From contig NC_064237.1 of assembly GCF_023101765.2 (NCBI RefSeq), positions 9,519,649-9,583,648 of the forward strand: a stretch of DNA of 64,000 bases, in the 5' to 3' direction. Numbering within the stretch: the stretch's first letter is position 1; each line of letters begins with the position of its first letter. The DNA comes from Spodoptera frugiperda (lineage: Eukaryota > Arthropoda > Insecta > Lepidoptera > Noctuidae). The position numbers were made by a program, and so were the translations under genes. This document shows, piece by piece, positions 1 to 10,974 of the stretch. Under the pieces are notes generated by a model. The model searched no databases and was not told where the DNA came from. It saw only the letters and a list, made by a program, of their open reading frames with translations.

Positions 1-249
1 TTTAAATGACATAGCACTGAAAAAAAGATTACTCTGTTAACTATAAAAATCACACGCACATCACAATATTCGAAGCAAACAAAACGAATGTCGCAACGCA
101 CGGCATGGTGGCTCACAGCACAACTGAATAAAACTGGCTTGTAGATTACTACTTGCGAAGTCATAATATTAACAAAATGTCATTACTAAAAGAGCTGTAT
201 TTTTCAATTCCGACCTTACTGTAAACTATTACGGTTTACAATTTAAGTT
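1..249. other. Unannotated AT-rich flank
   Basis: No coding match or structure was found here. The LINE homology begins abruptly at about 250, so this is probably the target sequence or an unrelated 5' remnant. Confidence 0.4.
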
Positions 250-1193
250 CCGCAGATGGGTGTTCCGCAGGGGTCAATTCTCGGTCCGTTTTTATTTCTT
301 ATTTATATTAATGACTTACCTTACCTTGTAAAGGATAACCATGGGATAGTGCTATTTGCTAATGACACCTCTTTATTATTTAAACTCAAATGTGGACAAT
401 TAATTAGTCAGTGATCATGTAAACAGTGCTCTCTCAAAAATAGTACACTGGTGTGCCAATAACTTGCTACTTAATGAATCATAAACTAAATGCATTAAAT
501 TCACAACACCAAATGTTAGACATGTCAAAACCAGCGTGCTAATCAAGGGCGGGGAGTTGGACCCTGTAGATTCAGCTATCTTTTTAAGTATAACCCTAGA
601 CGCTAAGCTACAGTGGGCCCCACATATATGTAGATAAATTGTCGAAAAGGCTCAGCTCAGCAGCATATGCCGTTAAAAAAATTAGAAATTTAACTGATGT
701 AAATACAGCGCGTCTAGTATACTCTAGTTATTTCCATAGTAGGTATCATGTCATATGGTATTTATTCTCCTGTGCTGCTGACATTCAGTCTGTCTTTGTG
801 CTGCAGAAGAGAGCCATTCGATCAATTTATAATCTTAGTCCGAGGCATTCTCTCAGGGAACTATTTCAAGAAATTAATATAATGACTGTTGCCTCTCAAT
901 ATATCTATGAAAATATAGTGTATGCTCATAAAAACATAAAATTATTTAAAAAGTACAGTGATATACATAATATCAACATTAGAAATAAAAATAAATATGT
1001 TGTTCCTACTACTAGACTTAAGAAAGTAAGTGGTTCGTTTAGATGTCAATGTATACGCTTTTACAATAAAGTTCCCAGCCATATTCAAAGTTTAAACCTA
1101 AGTAAATTTAAAAATGTTATTAAAGAAAAACTTTGTAGTAAAGCTTTTTATAAAATAAAAGACTACTTGGAGGATAATCAGGCTTGGGAATGA
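250..1193 (+). pseudogene. LINE reverse transcriptase, C-terminal part, broken
   Basis: Reverse transcriptase and the following C-terminal domain of a LINE ORF2. From about 253 one frame reads GVPQGSILGPFLFLIYINDL, the RT palm motif. It then shows FAND where the catalytic YADD is expected, so the second of the paired aspartates is present but the box is altered. A frameshift near 415 and stops near 482 and 632 follow. An open stretch (639-1193, 184 residues) then covers the conserved C-terminal region with KRAIR, RFYNKVP and YYKI/FYKIKDYL-like motifs and ends at a genuine stop. The endonuclease and fingers are absent because of 5' truncation. The copy cannot be active. Family placement by motif only. 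Confidence 0.8.
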
Positions 1194-1770
1194 ACTGCTA
1201 TAATGTCCACACAGGTCTTACTGACATGTTTGTAACATATAGTTATATTTTTTATACAATTTGACATTAACATAATTTGACATTGTTTTATATATTTTTT
1301 CCTTTTATATTTTTATATTTCCTTTTAAAATTGTTAGTTTGAGGACCGTGTGAGACTTTTGCTAGTCATTTTATTTTTAGTAAATTATATTCTGACAGTT
1401 TGAGCATTTGTGTGGCCTACCCAAATGTTCTTTTAGTTGGTGTTGTTCGTCGGATCATTCAGCAACAGCCGTCAACTGAGCTGATTGTAAACTGACACAT
1501 GCGTGCTGCCATCTGAACAGGTCCGCTCAAACTGCTGTGGTTCTTTCCTCAAAAGACCACTACAAAATCAACTTGCACGGTTCTCCGACATCTTTATTTG
1601 ATTTTGTCTGGACTTTAAAAGAGACTATAACCTCTGAGTTTGTTTCGGCATTTCTTCTCAGAGTAGTCGGATAGGAAATGCCTCATCTAGTTATTTAAGA
1701 AATTGACGTGTAAAAGTGTTATTTTATAACCTATTTGCAAAATAAATATTATCATTTATCATTTACCATT
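250..1770 (+). mobile_element. 5'-truncated non-LTR retrotransposon (LINE)
   Basis: The element begins inside the reverse transcriptase at the GVPQGS box, has a C-terminal coding part, and then a 3' UTR of about 570 bases. The 3' UTR carries the stretch 'tttcttctcagagtagtcgg' near 1652, which I recognise as shared by many lepidopteran LINE tails. It ends in imperfect TTATCATTTA repeats at 1749-1770 rather than a pure poly-A. The tail abuts the broken hAT gene at about 1766, so the LINE probably inserted into that hAT copy. 5' truncation is normal for this class. The clade (CR1/Daphne/Jockey group) is inferred from the tail of the protein. Confidence 0.8.
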
Positions 1771-2752
1771 TATGCCTGTGATTGAGTCCTCGTGATTTTA
1801 TGAAATTTACAGTCGAAACTACTACTTTCATGACATTTTCAAATTCAATTTTTTTAGAACAGAGGGCTTCTTGGGGTATAATGCAGTGAAACTGCATGAG
1901 ATCTTCAGTGTTTATGTTTTTTTCTTGCAGATGCTTTTTCAGCAAAATAACTAACCCAGAATTGACGCCAATCATAGAAGGAGCATCGTCAGTCGCAACT
2001 CCCGATAATTTTGATAAGTTCAAATCAGTTTTTGCACACTCATCCAAAAGTACATTGAGTACATCAACTCCTCTCGTTTGACCTTTCAATGAACACATTC
2101 CTAATAACTCTTCAAAGACATCAAAATCTTGAGTAACAGCTCGTATAAATATGAGAAGTTGAGCTGTGGAACTAATATCAGTAGATTCGTCGAGTGCTAA
2201 TGAAAAAAATTCAATGCTCTTAGTTTTTTCATTTAATTGTTCCACAATATTACCCGACAAAGACATAATTCGTCTTTGGATAGTCATACGATTCAGTTGA
2301 ATTTTCTCAAACTTTTTTGCTGCTTCTGGACACATTTTCTTAGCGGCAATATCTATGCATTTTTTACAAAATCCCCATTATTGAAGGGGCGACTTCGGTT
2401 TGCTATCATTCGAGAAATTTCATAACTAACTTCTGTAGCCGTTTCTGAATCTTGAATGGGTTTTGTAAACATAGCTTGCTGACCAATAAGCTCCCGTTTT
2501 AAAGACAACAGTTTTTGCTTTCTTAATTCGCCTGTAAACTTGGTAAAAGTAGGATGTTGCGTTTCATAGTGCCTTTTTACATTATATTCCTTTGCAATCG
2601 CAACAGAATTCTTGCAAATTTAACAAACGACTTTTTTATGCGACCATACAAAAAAGTATTTCTCAGTCCAAATTTCTTGAAACTATCGATTTTCATCTTT
2701 AACCTTACGTTTTTTACTAGGCCCTGGCTTGTCTATGTTGCGTTCTAATTCT
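1766..2752 (-). pseudogene. hAT (Charlie/GTF2IRD2-like) transposase, broken
   Basis: Reading leftwards on the minus strand, a BED-type zinc finger region (about 2570-2720; CK..., then KRHYETQHPTF) carries two stops (TAG at about 2690, TAA at about 2620). A one-base shift near 2365 leads into the open stretch 2335-1763. That stretch contains FFSLALDESTD (first catalytic Asp region), ATDDAPSM (second Asp) and the HCIIPQEALC box with the hAT His/Cys. The protein stops right after FIKSRGLNHR, where the LINE tail begins, so the C-terminal dimerisation domain is missing. The arrangement and motifs match the family annotated in insects as GTF2I-repeat-domain-containing protein 2-like, a hAT derivative. 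Relic. Confidence 0.8.
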
Positions 2753-3394
2753 GGCTAGGATTAACACAGCACCTAAAAACAATTACAGTACCTACTTAAA
2801 TTACCTATCCTTTAAATTACCAAAAATAAACACTTATTAATAACAGAGTTTTACTTACGATTTCACAAGACGATTTCAATTATCCACGGCACTTGGCGGG
2901 AACTCTACGTTGAATGTGGTTCAAAATATATGAGACCGGCTAGTCGAGTTTAAACCTACACTAGAACAATAGACACTTTATTCAAATACACGTCAATCTC
3001 TTGCTAGTGGCTTTTATGCCGCGTTATAGATTCGAAAACTGTCTGGAGAAATCACGAAACCGACCCTGGAAGCTTCGTGTATTTACCTACAGTACGGCCA
3101 ACGTAACTTGGCGAGTCTGAAGTTAGGCTTTGCGCGTAAGAACGAAATACGAAAAGTTTTGCATTCGACTGCACTCAAGGCAGAGATAGCGACACGAATA
3201 CGACACCGATGCTAATGTGTGACAGATACTTATTACCGGGTACCGAGTATTGCCGAATAAGCACGAAGCTTGCCGAAGTAACCAAAAAGGGATGTTTAGT
3301 AGGCGAGCATGAGGGTATTGTTTAATAGATTTTCTTAAAATCGATTGAAATCATATCACACTAAAATAAATATATTTATTTTCGATGTTATAAT
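2753..3394. other. Non-coding flank with one arm of a distant inverted repeat
   Basis: No gene. Bases 3088-3119 are repeated in inverse orientation at 7554-7584, that is, on the other side of the hAT element, with roughly three mismatches. The rest is unique at the level I can see. Confidence 0.4.
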
Positions 3395-3484
3395 CAGGGT
3401 GTCCACAGCTAATGTTCAAAATAATTCCCTGACTTTTCCCTGACTTTCCCTGACCATTTTTTTAAATTTCCCTGACCAAATTTA

Positions 3485-3653
3485 GGCCGTGTTCAAACCA
3501 AACTGAATGTAACTCCTTTTATTTCCATACATATTCAGTTTTTCGTTTACATATAACCGACAATACGTTATAACATGTTCTTTAGTACACTGGGACTCAT
3601 AGTAAGCCTGCTCACATTCGGCGGCTTACAGTTAGTTTGGTTTGAACACGGCC
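3485..3653. mobile_element. MITE nested in the hAT element
   Basis: A 169-base non-coding unit with inverted ends. The left end GGCCGTGTTCAAACCAAACT is answered at the right by its reverse complement with one extra base. The flanks TTA (left) and TAA (right) suggest a TA or 3-base TWA duplication, so mariner or Harbinger class. No ORF. Confidence 0.75.
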
Positions 3654-3840
3654 TAATCATTCAAGTAGGTATGTTTTATTTGTAAAGTAGTTTATAAGTT
3701 GAGTAAAACTGCATACAGGTAATATTTTAATTTCTTTTATTTTATATAGCAAATATATTGAGATCGGTATTTATCACTTAGGAACTCTTTCTTATTAACA
3801 ATTTTATAACATAAGACATTGCATAAACTGCATAAGACTT

Positions 3841-4165
3841 AAAACAAAATCAACAGTTTCAGTAGTAAAATTATAATACTTAAACCAAAATCAACAGTTT
3901 CAGTAGTAAAATTATAAGACTTAAACCAAAATCAACAGTTTCAGTAGTAAAATTATAAGACTTAAACCAAAATCAACAGTTTCAGTAGTAAAATTATAAG
4001 ACTTAAACCAAAATCAACAGTTTCAGTAGTAAAATTATAAGACTTAAACCAAAATCAACAGTTTCTGTAGTAAAATTATAAGACTTAAACCAAAATCAAC
4101 AGTTTCAGTACCAGTAAAATTATAAGACTTAAACCAAAATCAACAGTTTCAGTACCTAGTAAAAT
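3841..4165. repeat. Tandem repeat, 8 copies of about 41 bases
   Basis: The unit contains 'caaaatcaacagtttcagta' and starts at about 3851, 3892, 3933, 3974, 4015, 4056, 4097 and 4141. The last interval is longer because of small insertions (cagtac, cct). It lies in the 3' flank of the hAT transposase, inside the element. Near-identity of the copies suggests recent expansion. Confidence 0.95.
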
Positions 4166-4365
4166 TAAACTTCGAACTTAAATGAACAAAAAAATTCTAA
4201 TCTCCACATATAATTATAAAACAAAATTAAATATCTGCTGATATAGGTAGGTACTAAATTATTATCAAGTTATAATTATTGCCAAGTTATGCCTAAATTA
4301 AATATTTTATGCTTATTATAATCTTTGAAAAATGAGATCGATAAGTAGGAAGGTATCATTATTAA

Positions 4366-6624
4366 TCACATATTCCTTTTCTTCATTTGTAAAGCCCTTT
4401 TTAACGTCTGTAATTCCACGAGTTCTTTTTCCTTCTGTAATTCCAATTTTTTCTTTTTCTCTTCTACTTCTCTTAGCTGTTCATCAATTTTCCTTTTTTC
4501 CTTGATTTTCTTTTGTTCATCTGACATTTTTTCTTTTTTTTTATCCAAGTTTTCCTGATATCTTCTTCGTGAGTTTCGTACTGAAGTGATCAAAGATTTT
4601 GTAACAGCGAAATTTTGAGGACCACCGATATTTTTCAAGGCGTCATATATAATTCTTTGCGATATAAGTGAATCTTCCAGTAAATTTTCCACCAAGAGAG
4701 ATTTGTTAATAGAAAACCCGCCCTCCACACTCGCGTTTCCGTGGGAGAGGATGAAACAGATTTTCATAACGCTCCATATGTCTACGTATTGTTTATCACC
4801 TCCAATAAGTGAATGGTAGAACTCATCAACACCGATTTTATCATAATCAAAATCTTCAAATTTTTGGCTCCAGGTATTTTGTGCTTCGGAAATTAGTTTT
4901 TGATATTGCCTTTTGGCACTGTCAGCGACAAACCCTTTTATCTTGTCGGATTCGTGCAAAGTTTCCAACACGACATCCACACGCTTATTGGCCACTTCAG
5001 ATTGATGCTTTATAATTTTCGGATCAAAGCATGTTAGACCCCTTACAAAACTCTTCTTGACAGGACTTTTCTCCAGCATCTTTTGAATACAAGCTGTAAC
5101 AAATTTTCTAAAATCGTGTTTGAACAGAAGTTTGTCTTTATCTGTACATTTTGCATCCTTTAAAAGCCGCTTTGCTTCGAATCCAATTTGAATATTTTCA
5201 GTAGATACCAAATTTTCTGTTAGCTTTAAGTCTAGATTTAGAAAATCTTCGTTTAGTTTTGTGGGTTTCACGATCTTCATCATGAGAGATTTTAACAATT
5301 CCATCAGAGCTGTGTACAAAAACGGTGAAAGTGGTTTTTCGCTTTGGAATCGTCTTAAAAACGGTTCGCATTCGGATATAACTGACCTTGCAGCTACTAA
5401 TTTGACTTTCAACAAAGGATCTTTCATAGTAGCACTTAACTTCTTCTTGTTGTGACTTTCTGGGACAGATGCGTTAGTAACGAAATTCAATACATTATCA
5501 TAAACCTTTACAGCCCGATCTATGCAAGGGCCATTTTCAAGCCATCTTATCGATGTGAACTTCTGCGGGAATTCTGTACTTCCAGTAATTGTAGTATATA
5601 AAGCTCGACGTGCTGGTGAATCTTTAAAATAATTGTACATTGTTCTTAAAAGTTCGTATATGTCCCAGTTAGTTTGCTTAGGTCCAGTTTTAACAGCGCC
5701 ATTTACGGTGTGTAGACCACAAACTCCGAAGTCTATTAATGGAGTTTTCGATTGTTCTGTGGAGAGTTCTGCCTTTAGTTTTTGAATAAAGCTAAGGTTT
5801 ACATTGGGCCCGTCCATTGAAACCTGCAATAACTTGTCACGGTCTAGATTTAACAACCCTTCTAGAAATCCATTCAATAGATCAATAGCAGTTGATTTTC
5901 CAAGAAAAATGCTAGTCCAATACCTTGTGTCGACTCTTGCGGTACTCTTGTTCCAAAATCTAATGACCATATCCATTTGGCATTTCTGGGAGACTTTATT
6001 CAATGATTCGTCAAAGGAAATTACGTAAAATGAACAATCTTCAACTTCTTTCTGCAAACAGGATCTTAAATACGGTGCTATTCCGTGATTTATCACATAT
6101 GAGGCTTTTGTTTTTCCCAATGTAAAATTTAAGGCAATTTTGCTGTCAGGAAACATCCTCTTCATTGCGGTGGTAGTTCTGTCACTAGAATTAAGAGACA
6201 TTTTGTTGAAAACAATCTCTAAAGCCCATAGTATCTCTGCAGTTGTCACATCGTCGTCTTTGTACGTAAACGTTTTAATTTCTTCGGTTTTCGGTGGGTC
6301 AGGAACAGTTTTTGTATTTTGCGTCGTATTCATGTTATCGCTGACAATTGTCGCTGTTGATGTTTCATCAGATTTTACCTTTTTCGCAAAGAATGAAATA
6401 TTAGGTTGCATTTTCCTCAGTTCAAAATTTTTAACATGTTTAGGGCCTTTAGCATGTGAAACCAGAGCTTGTTTGCCCATATTACTGAGTTTGAAGGACT
6501 TGCAGCATACTTTACAATATGCTGATCCTTGGTCATCCGCTACATCATTTAACCATTCATAAAATTCTGGGCTAATTTTGGGATCTAGCCACGCTTTATT
6601 AAATAAACACTGTTTAGCACTCAT
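4366..6624 (-). CDS. hAT-superfamily transposase, full length (752 aa)
   Basis: Predicted DNA transposase acting on the ends of its own element. At the N terminus a zinc-finger-like module C37-x2-C40...H57-x5-H63 (AYCKVC...SHAKGPKH) should bind DNA. The hAT RNase-H core is visible: FDES (D205), SMDGPN (D271), the CGLH pair (C302/H305), IRW (about 360), and a distal HGNASVEGGFSINK box whose Glu (about E634) fits the third catalytic residue. Residues 685-752 are a K/E-rich coiled coil. The frame is open from ATG to stop with no internal damage, which is rare in this window. In the usual hAT box the sequence is ...ER.FS; here it is EGGFS, so Arg is replaced by Gly, as I recall also in related animal proteins. 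The gene sits inside terminal inverted repeats. Activity is not shown; domestication is possible but the flanking repeats argue for a transposon. Confidence 0.85.
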   Translation of the reverse strand: MSAKQCLFNKAWLDPKISPEFYEWLNDVADDQGSAYCKVCCKSFKLSNMGKQALVSHAKGPKHVKNFELRKMQPNISFFAKKVKSDETSTATIVSDNMNTTQNTKTVPDPPKTEEIKTFTYKDDDVTTAEILWALEIVFNKMSLNSSDRTTTAMKRMFPDSKIALNFTLGKTKASYVINHGIAPYLRSCLQKEVEDCSFYVISFDESLNKVSQKCQMDMVIRFWNKSTARVDTRYWTSIFLGKSTAIDLLNGFLEGLLNLDRDKLLQVSMDGPNVNLSFIQKLKAELSTEQSKTPLIDFGVCGLHTVNGAVKTGPKQTNWDIYELLRTMYNYFKDSPARRALYTTITGSTEFPQKFTSIRWLENGPCIDRAVKVYDNVLNFVTNASVPESHNKKKLSATMKDPLLKVKLVAARSVISECEPFLRRFQSEKPLSPFLYTALMELLKSLMMKIVKPTKLNEDFLNLDLKLTENLVSTENIQIGFEAKRLLKDAKCTDKDKLLFKHDFRKFVTACIQKMLEKSPVKKSFVRGLTCFDPKIIKHQSEVANKRVDVVLETLHESDKIKGFVADSAKRQYQKLISEAQNTWSQKFEDFDYDKIGVDEFYHSLIGGDKQYVDIWSVMKICFILSHGNASVEGGFSINKSLLVENLLEDSLISQRIIYDALKNIGGPQNFAVTKSLITSVRNSRRRYQENLDKKKEKMSDEQKKIKEKRKIDEQLREVEEKKKKLELQKEKELVELQTLKRALQMKKRNM

Positions 6625-7183
6625 TTTATCACTTATAATTTATAGGTATAACTTATAATTTTATTCTCACATTAGGAATTAAGAGACCTGTAAAAAAAGA
6701 CCTGTTAATACGGAATAACCTAGTTATGACAATGGATTATACATAGCTCACTCCAACCTTGAAAATAATAAAAATGGAGTAAACTAATTATGACAAAAAA
6801 ATCATACGTAGTTCACTCCTCAATCTTGAAAAATAAACGTAATTTAAAATAATCCCGTAATGTTATAAAATAGTTAACCTTGAAATAAAACAAATTTATC
6901 GTGACATATATTTATTTATTTCAAATTAAAATAGAGTAATCTAATTATGACAATAAAATCATAATATAGTTTACTCTCAATCTGAAAAAATGCTTCTATG
7001 GCCTGGATTAAGCGTCGGACCAGAGCATAAAATTAAATCCCTCATTTCACAATCACTGGGAAAAAATCTCAATTTTCCCTGACTATCCCTGACTTTCTCT
7101 CCTTTCCCCTCAATTTCACTGACTTTCCCTGACCACCTTAAGCTTCCCTGACTTTTCCCTGACTTTCCAGAATGTGGACCCTG

Positions 7184-7808
7184 ATAATGATGTTTTAAAT
7201 TTTCTTAAACTGTTGTTACTCAAATAGTCGTTACTGATAATTGATATTCAAGCAAATCATAACTTCCAATTGAGAAAATACTTTCTTTTATTTTAGTTTT
7301 ATTTTAATGTCAAAGTATCGTTTATTAATGACAAAATTAAATATATTTGTAAATCTTATTTCGTTTAATATATCATTTAAAAAAACAATAAACTGTAAAT
7401 AAAAATATCGATTGCGATATTTGATCGATAAAGGAACTATTGTACACACTAGCCTAGATCGCCACAGTGGCATGAGGCGACGTGCGGGGCATCGCCTTAT
7501 GCCACCATTTGGTTCGTAAAAAGACTTATTGCGCAACCTTCTGCACGAAGTTTGGACTCGCCAAGTTACGTTGACCGTATAGTACGCGAGCAATCGGAAA
7601 TTCGGGACTATTGCTATCTCGCTTGCTATCGCGCTGCCGTCGTCGCCGCACCGCCGATAGCGGCGCTTCCTCAAGAAAACGAACTTAACCGACATTGGCA
7701 CGAACATTGCCGACCGCTGTTACCGTCGCATGCGCGGTACACCGATAACCGCACGTAAGAGCGCACGCGCGAGATTCAAATTACTTTTTGAACATATTTT
7801 TTTTGGTT
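7184..7808. other. Non-coding spacer with hairpin
   Basis: No gene. At 7469-7503 a near-perfect hairpin (GGCATGAGGCGA, 11-base loop, TCGCCTTATGCC) precedes the arm at 7554-7584 that pairs with 3088-3119. A GC-rich stretch 7630-7770 has no recognisable coding content. Confidence 0.4.
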
Positions 7809-8500
7809 TTATTCTGGATAGTAGTAGTAGATAGTCAAAGAATTTAAAAACTCTACCGGATAGTTATTGATGTCATTGTCATTATCACAAATTATTTTAT
7901 CATAACTATGATATGTGCGCTGTTCACCAGGTATTTGATTCAGTATATCAGTATTAATAAGAGTACAATTATCATTTGTAGGTGCAAAAATAACAGAGTT
8001 CAATATATTTTGTGAGAGTATGTTTTCGGAAATATTTCTATTAACCTCATGAATAATATTGTTTTAATCTTCTATTAATTGTTGGGGTATTTCGATAACA
8101 TTTTCACCAAACTGAGGAAACTGTGGTGCCTCATCATTACCATTTTTTTCAAGAATTCTACAAATTCTATTTCATTTGGTAAAGCTTTCATATTTTCAGT
8201 AAATGTAACTTTATGAAAATTAGGAAATTCATGCCAACTTGTAACACAATTTTCAATTAAAGTTCCACGTGACCCGTGTGGGATAACTGGTAAGATTTGC
8301 CGAAAATCACCACACAAAAGTATAGTTTTTCCTCCAAATACTTTATGTTTATCATTTTCATCGCATAGATCACGCAATAATCTATCTATGATTATCAACA
8401 CTTGCAAAGGACACATAGAAACTTCATCAATTATTATTAATGAATTTATAAAACTACCGTAGCTACTGTTTGCCTGTTGTCCTGGCTTCGGACGCATCGT
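7809..8500 (-). pseudogene. Helitron PIF1-like helicase fragment
   Basis: Minus-strand remnant of a RepHel-type protein, the helicase of rolling-circle transposons. Bases 8503-8075 encode LIIIDEVSM (Walker B/DEAD-like box) and GGKTILLCGDFRQILPVIPH, the signature of PIF1-like helicases in Helitrons. After a gap with stops, 8003-7809 encodes the more C-terminal part with YDKIICDN... and PVEFLNSL, the motif just before the helicase tail. The Rep domain, the Walker A motif and the final domains are missing. A second, non-overlapping Helitron helicase tail lies at 61000-61440 in the opposite orientation, so these are independent remnants. Confidence 0.85.
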
Positions 8501-9091
8501 CAAAACCGAAGAACAAAGTCTTGTTAATTTTGTCTTCGAAACGCTCTTCTTCCTTCTTGATTAGGAATCCGTCTTCCCGATACTGATCTCTTCGAGCACT
8601 AGCGCGTGCACGATTCTTCTGTGAGCGCTCAGAGATGGGTTGTAACAGGTTAAACACTATATCTGTTATAACTGTTACTGTTACATAAAAATAACAGATC
8701 CAAATATCTGTTACTAAATAACAGCCTGTTATTATTGTACGGACGATAAAACGTCTTCTTTATCTAGTACTCTTTAAAACCGAAAATCGTATAGAAAATA
8801 GATATAAAAGAGCATTTTTATTTATGTCGTCCAGTTACTAGTACAAATTTGAATAAATAAATAAATTTAAATTTTTGACCAACATGAATTAAAAGATTGA
8901 AGAGATAGGATATACGAGTACTGATTATGTTTTAGAAAATTCCTAGCTGAACACTTTCCTTCATACTTTATTACAGGCTTAGGACTGTCAGTTTACTTTA
9001 CAATTAGGAAACTGGCGTATTTACAAGTGTTCAATTCATTCTATGTACATAATCACCTATTCTATATTTACATTTACAAGTTTATTTATAT

Positions 9092-10974
9092 TTACAAATT
9101 CTGGTTTAAGAAAAGCAGTTGCTGCAATTTTCTTACCCCTAGCCGTGTCCACCTTTCATTAAGGATATTCCCTGCTGCAGAGAATACCCTTTCGCAAGGC
9201 ACTGATGAAGCCATGGCGTTGAGCTTCGTGGCTGCTATTTTGTATAGTGTCGGGTACCCCGACTTGTGCTCTCTCCACCATTTTAAGGGGCACTCGTTAC
9301 GATTAATAATTTTATCATCGTAGTAACGTTGCACCTCTACGATAGCGCGGGACTGAGCTGTGCCTTCGGGTTGGATGCCTTGCATCCTCCGCTCAAAATC
9401 TTGCCAGATTGATTTGATTGGACGTGGACACGACGTGGGTTCAACTTCCTCGATATTTATTGTTATATTGTTTGTTGTCACTGCATCACGCGAATGTTGA
9501 GCTGCAACCAAGGAAACCATTCTTCGTTTGGTTTCATCTGCCACATGTGGATCATCAAAATAAAATTTGAATCTCGGGTCGAGAAACATACAATTACCAA
9601 AAGTCTTACTGTTATTTAAGTTATAAAACCTCCGTTTTATATTTCCTATGAGGTCCTGGCGTATTTTGTCAATATCTGACATCAAAACATTTTGTTCCCC
9701 TAACTGCTCCAACGCTTTTATAAGGCCTACCGTAATGGGGATCACTAGGCTGCCAGTAATATATTTTTGGCCACTCAATTCGCGTGTGACTTCTTCACAC
9801 GGATGGAGTATCTGGCACAATTCTTGGCATAATTCCCACTCGTAACTAGTGACAGGGCTCATTCCAAGGTTTACCATGGCACTGTTGAGGGGTTCTCGTA
9901 TTTCCACACATCTTTGTAACATATAGTAGGTGGAATTCCACCTCGTTGGAACCTCCTGTAGTAGTCGTTTGGCAGTGGTACCGGCTTGTTCCTGGTACCG
10001 TTTCAATTTTTCCCACGCCAGATTGCTTTTTTTGAAATGTCGGACTATTCCCTTCATTTTATTTAAAATCTCAGCAATCTCTGGGCTTTTTAAAACGTCA
10101 CTTACTGCCAAATTTAGGGTGTGTGTGTAACAGGGGAAATGTTTCCACGCCAGTTCCCTTTCAATAGCGCTTTTAATATTGGCGCCATTGTCTGAAACGG
10201 CCAGAAGAATTTTGTCACTGACATTCCACTCCTGGCAAATGGATTTTATTGTGTCAGCTAAATTTTTCGCCGTATGGGCATCGTCAAGAGGAACACAATC
10301 TAACAATAACGATTTGATGGCAAACTCTTCTTCCTCAATATAATGGCCGGTCACGGCTAGCATTGAATCATTTGCGAGAGATGTCCAAATGTCAATTGTG
10401 ATGCACAATGACTTCACTTGGCTGCGAACGGTGTCCTTTAATTCGGCCTTGACTTTTTCGTACACCGCCGGCAGCATATTGTTTGAAAAAAATTTCTAGT
10501 GAGAATAACGTAGTTTGGAAACGCGTACTCCATTAGTTCTCTAAACCCAAGATCCTCAACCATTCTAAACGGCTGAAAATCTTTTATAAATAGGTTCATT
10601 ATTTTTCGGTCTATTTCCGCCTTCACATTGTTGGTTCGCCTGGGCACAAAATTAGTTATTGGCTGATGGCCATACGTTCTTCTTGGTGGCGGCGCAGTTA
10701 GTGACTGGGGTGGCGGTGCGGACGATGACTGAGGACATGGCTCAATTGAAGACGCTGCTAGGGGCTGGGATGGCAATATTACTGGGGCATCGGAACTTGC
10801 GGCACCGACTCTACCAAGCACCCGAACTGTGGGATGCTTCCTATCTACGTGCTTTTTTAAATTAGTTACAGAGGCTCGAAAAGATAACTTTGCTTTGCAG
10901 ATATTGCAAGTCGCGTACTGACCACCTATATCTTCAAAATGATCCCACACAACACTCACTTTTCTGTTAGACAT
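9092..10974 (-). pseudogene. hAT transposase (ZBED1-like), one frameshift
   Basis: Start chosen at the ATG at 10974 (MSNRKVSVVWDHF), which places the BED zinc finger (CNICKAKL...HVDRKHP) at the N terminus. A Pro/Ser/Ala-rich linker and a conserved AFPNYVI box follow. The catalytic part, read from 10477 down to 9092, shows ITIDIWTS (first Asp), AVSDNGANIK (second Asp), CYTHTLNLAV, PTRWNSTY and the dimerisation motif SSVPCERVFSAAGN. The two frames meet at a run of seven T at about 10489-10495; one base more or less would restore a single frame. It is otherwise complete to the stop. Either a simple indel or, less likely, a slippage site (see findings). Confidence 0.85.

Larger units (their letters stand above)
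3395..7183 (-). mobile_element. hAT transposon with intact transposase ORF
   Basis: The ends are CAGGGTGTCCAC at 3395 and, in reverse complement, CAGGGTCCACATTC at 7183: short imperfect terminal inverted repeats of hAT type. Both ends carry clusters of CCCTGAC (four copies at 3427-3478, about six at 7077-7165), all in the same orientation. I could not find a clean 8-base target duplication: left flank gttataat, right flank ataatgat. GATGTT lies 5 bases outside on both sides. The element holds one transposase gene, a nested 169-base MITE and a 41-base tandem array. Confidence 0.8.

Noticed and set aside
3841..4165. Regularly repeated units resembling a CRISPR array
   Set aside because: Units are contiguous 41-base tandem copies with no variable spacers, in a eukaryotic transposon.
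6140..6562. 140-codon open frame on the plus strand
   Set aside because: Entirely antisense to the hAT transposase; no family motif.
7288..7707. 139-codon open frame on the minus strand
   Set aside because: Spans an AT-rich region and the hairpin/GC block, with no protein motif and atypical composition; taken as chance.
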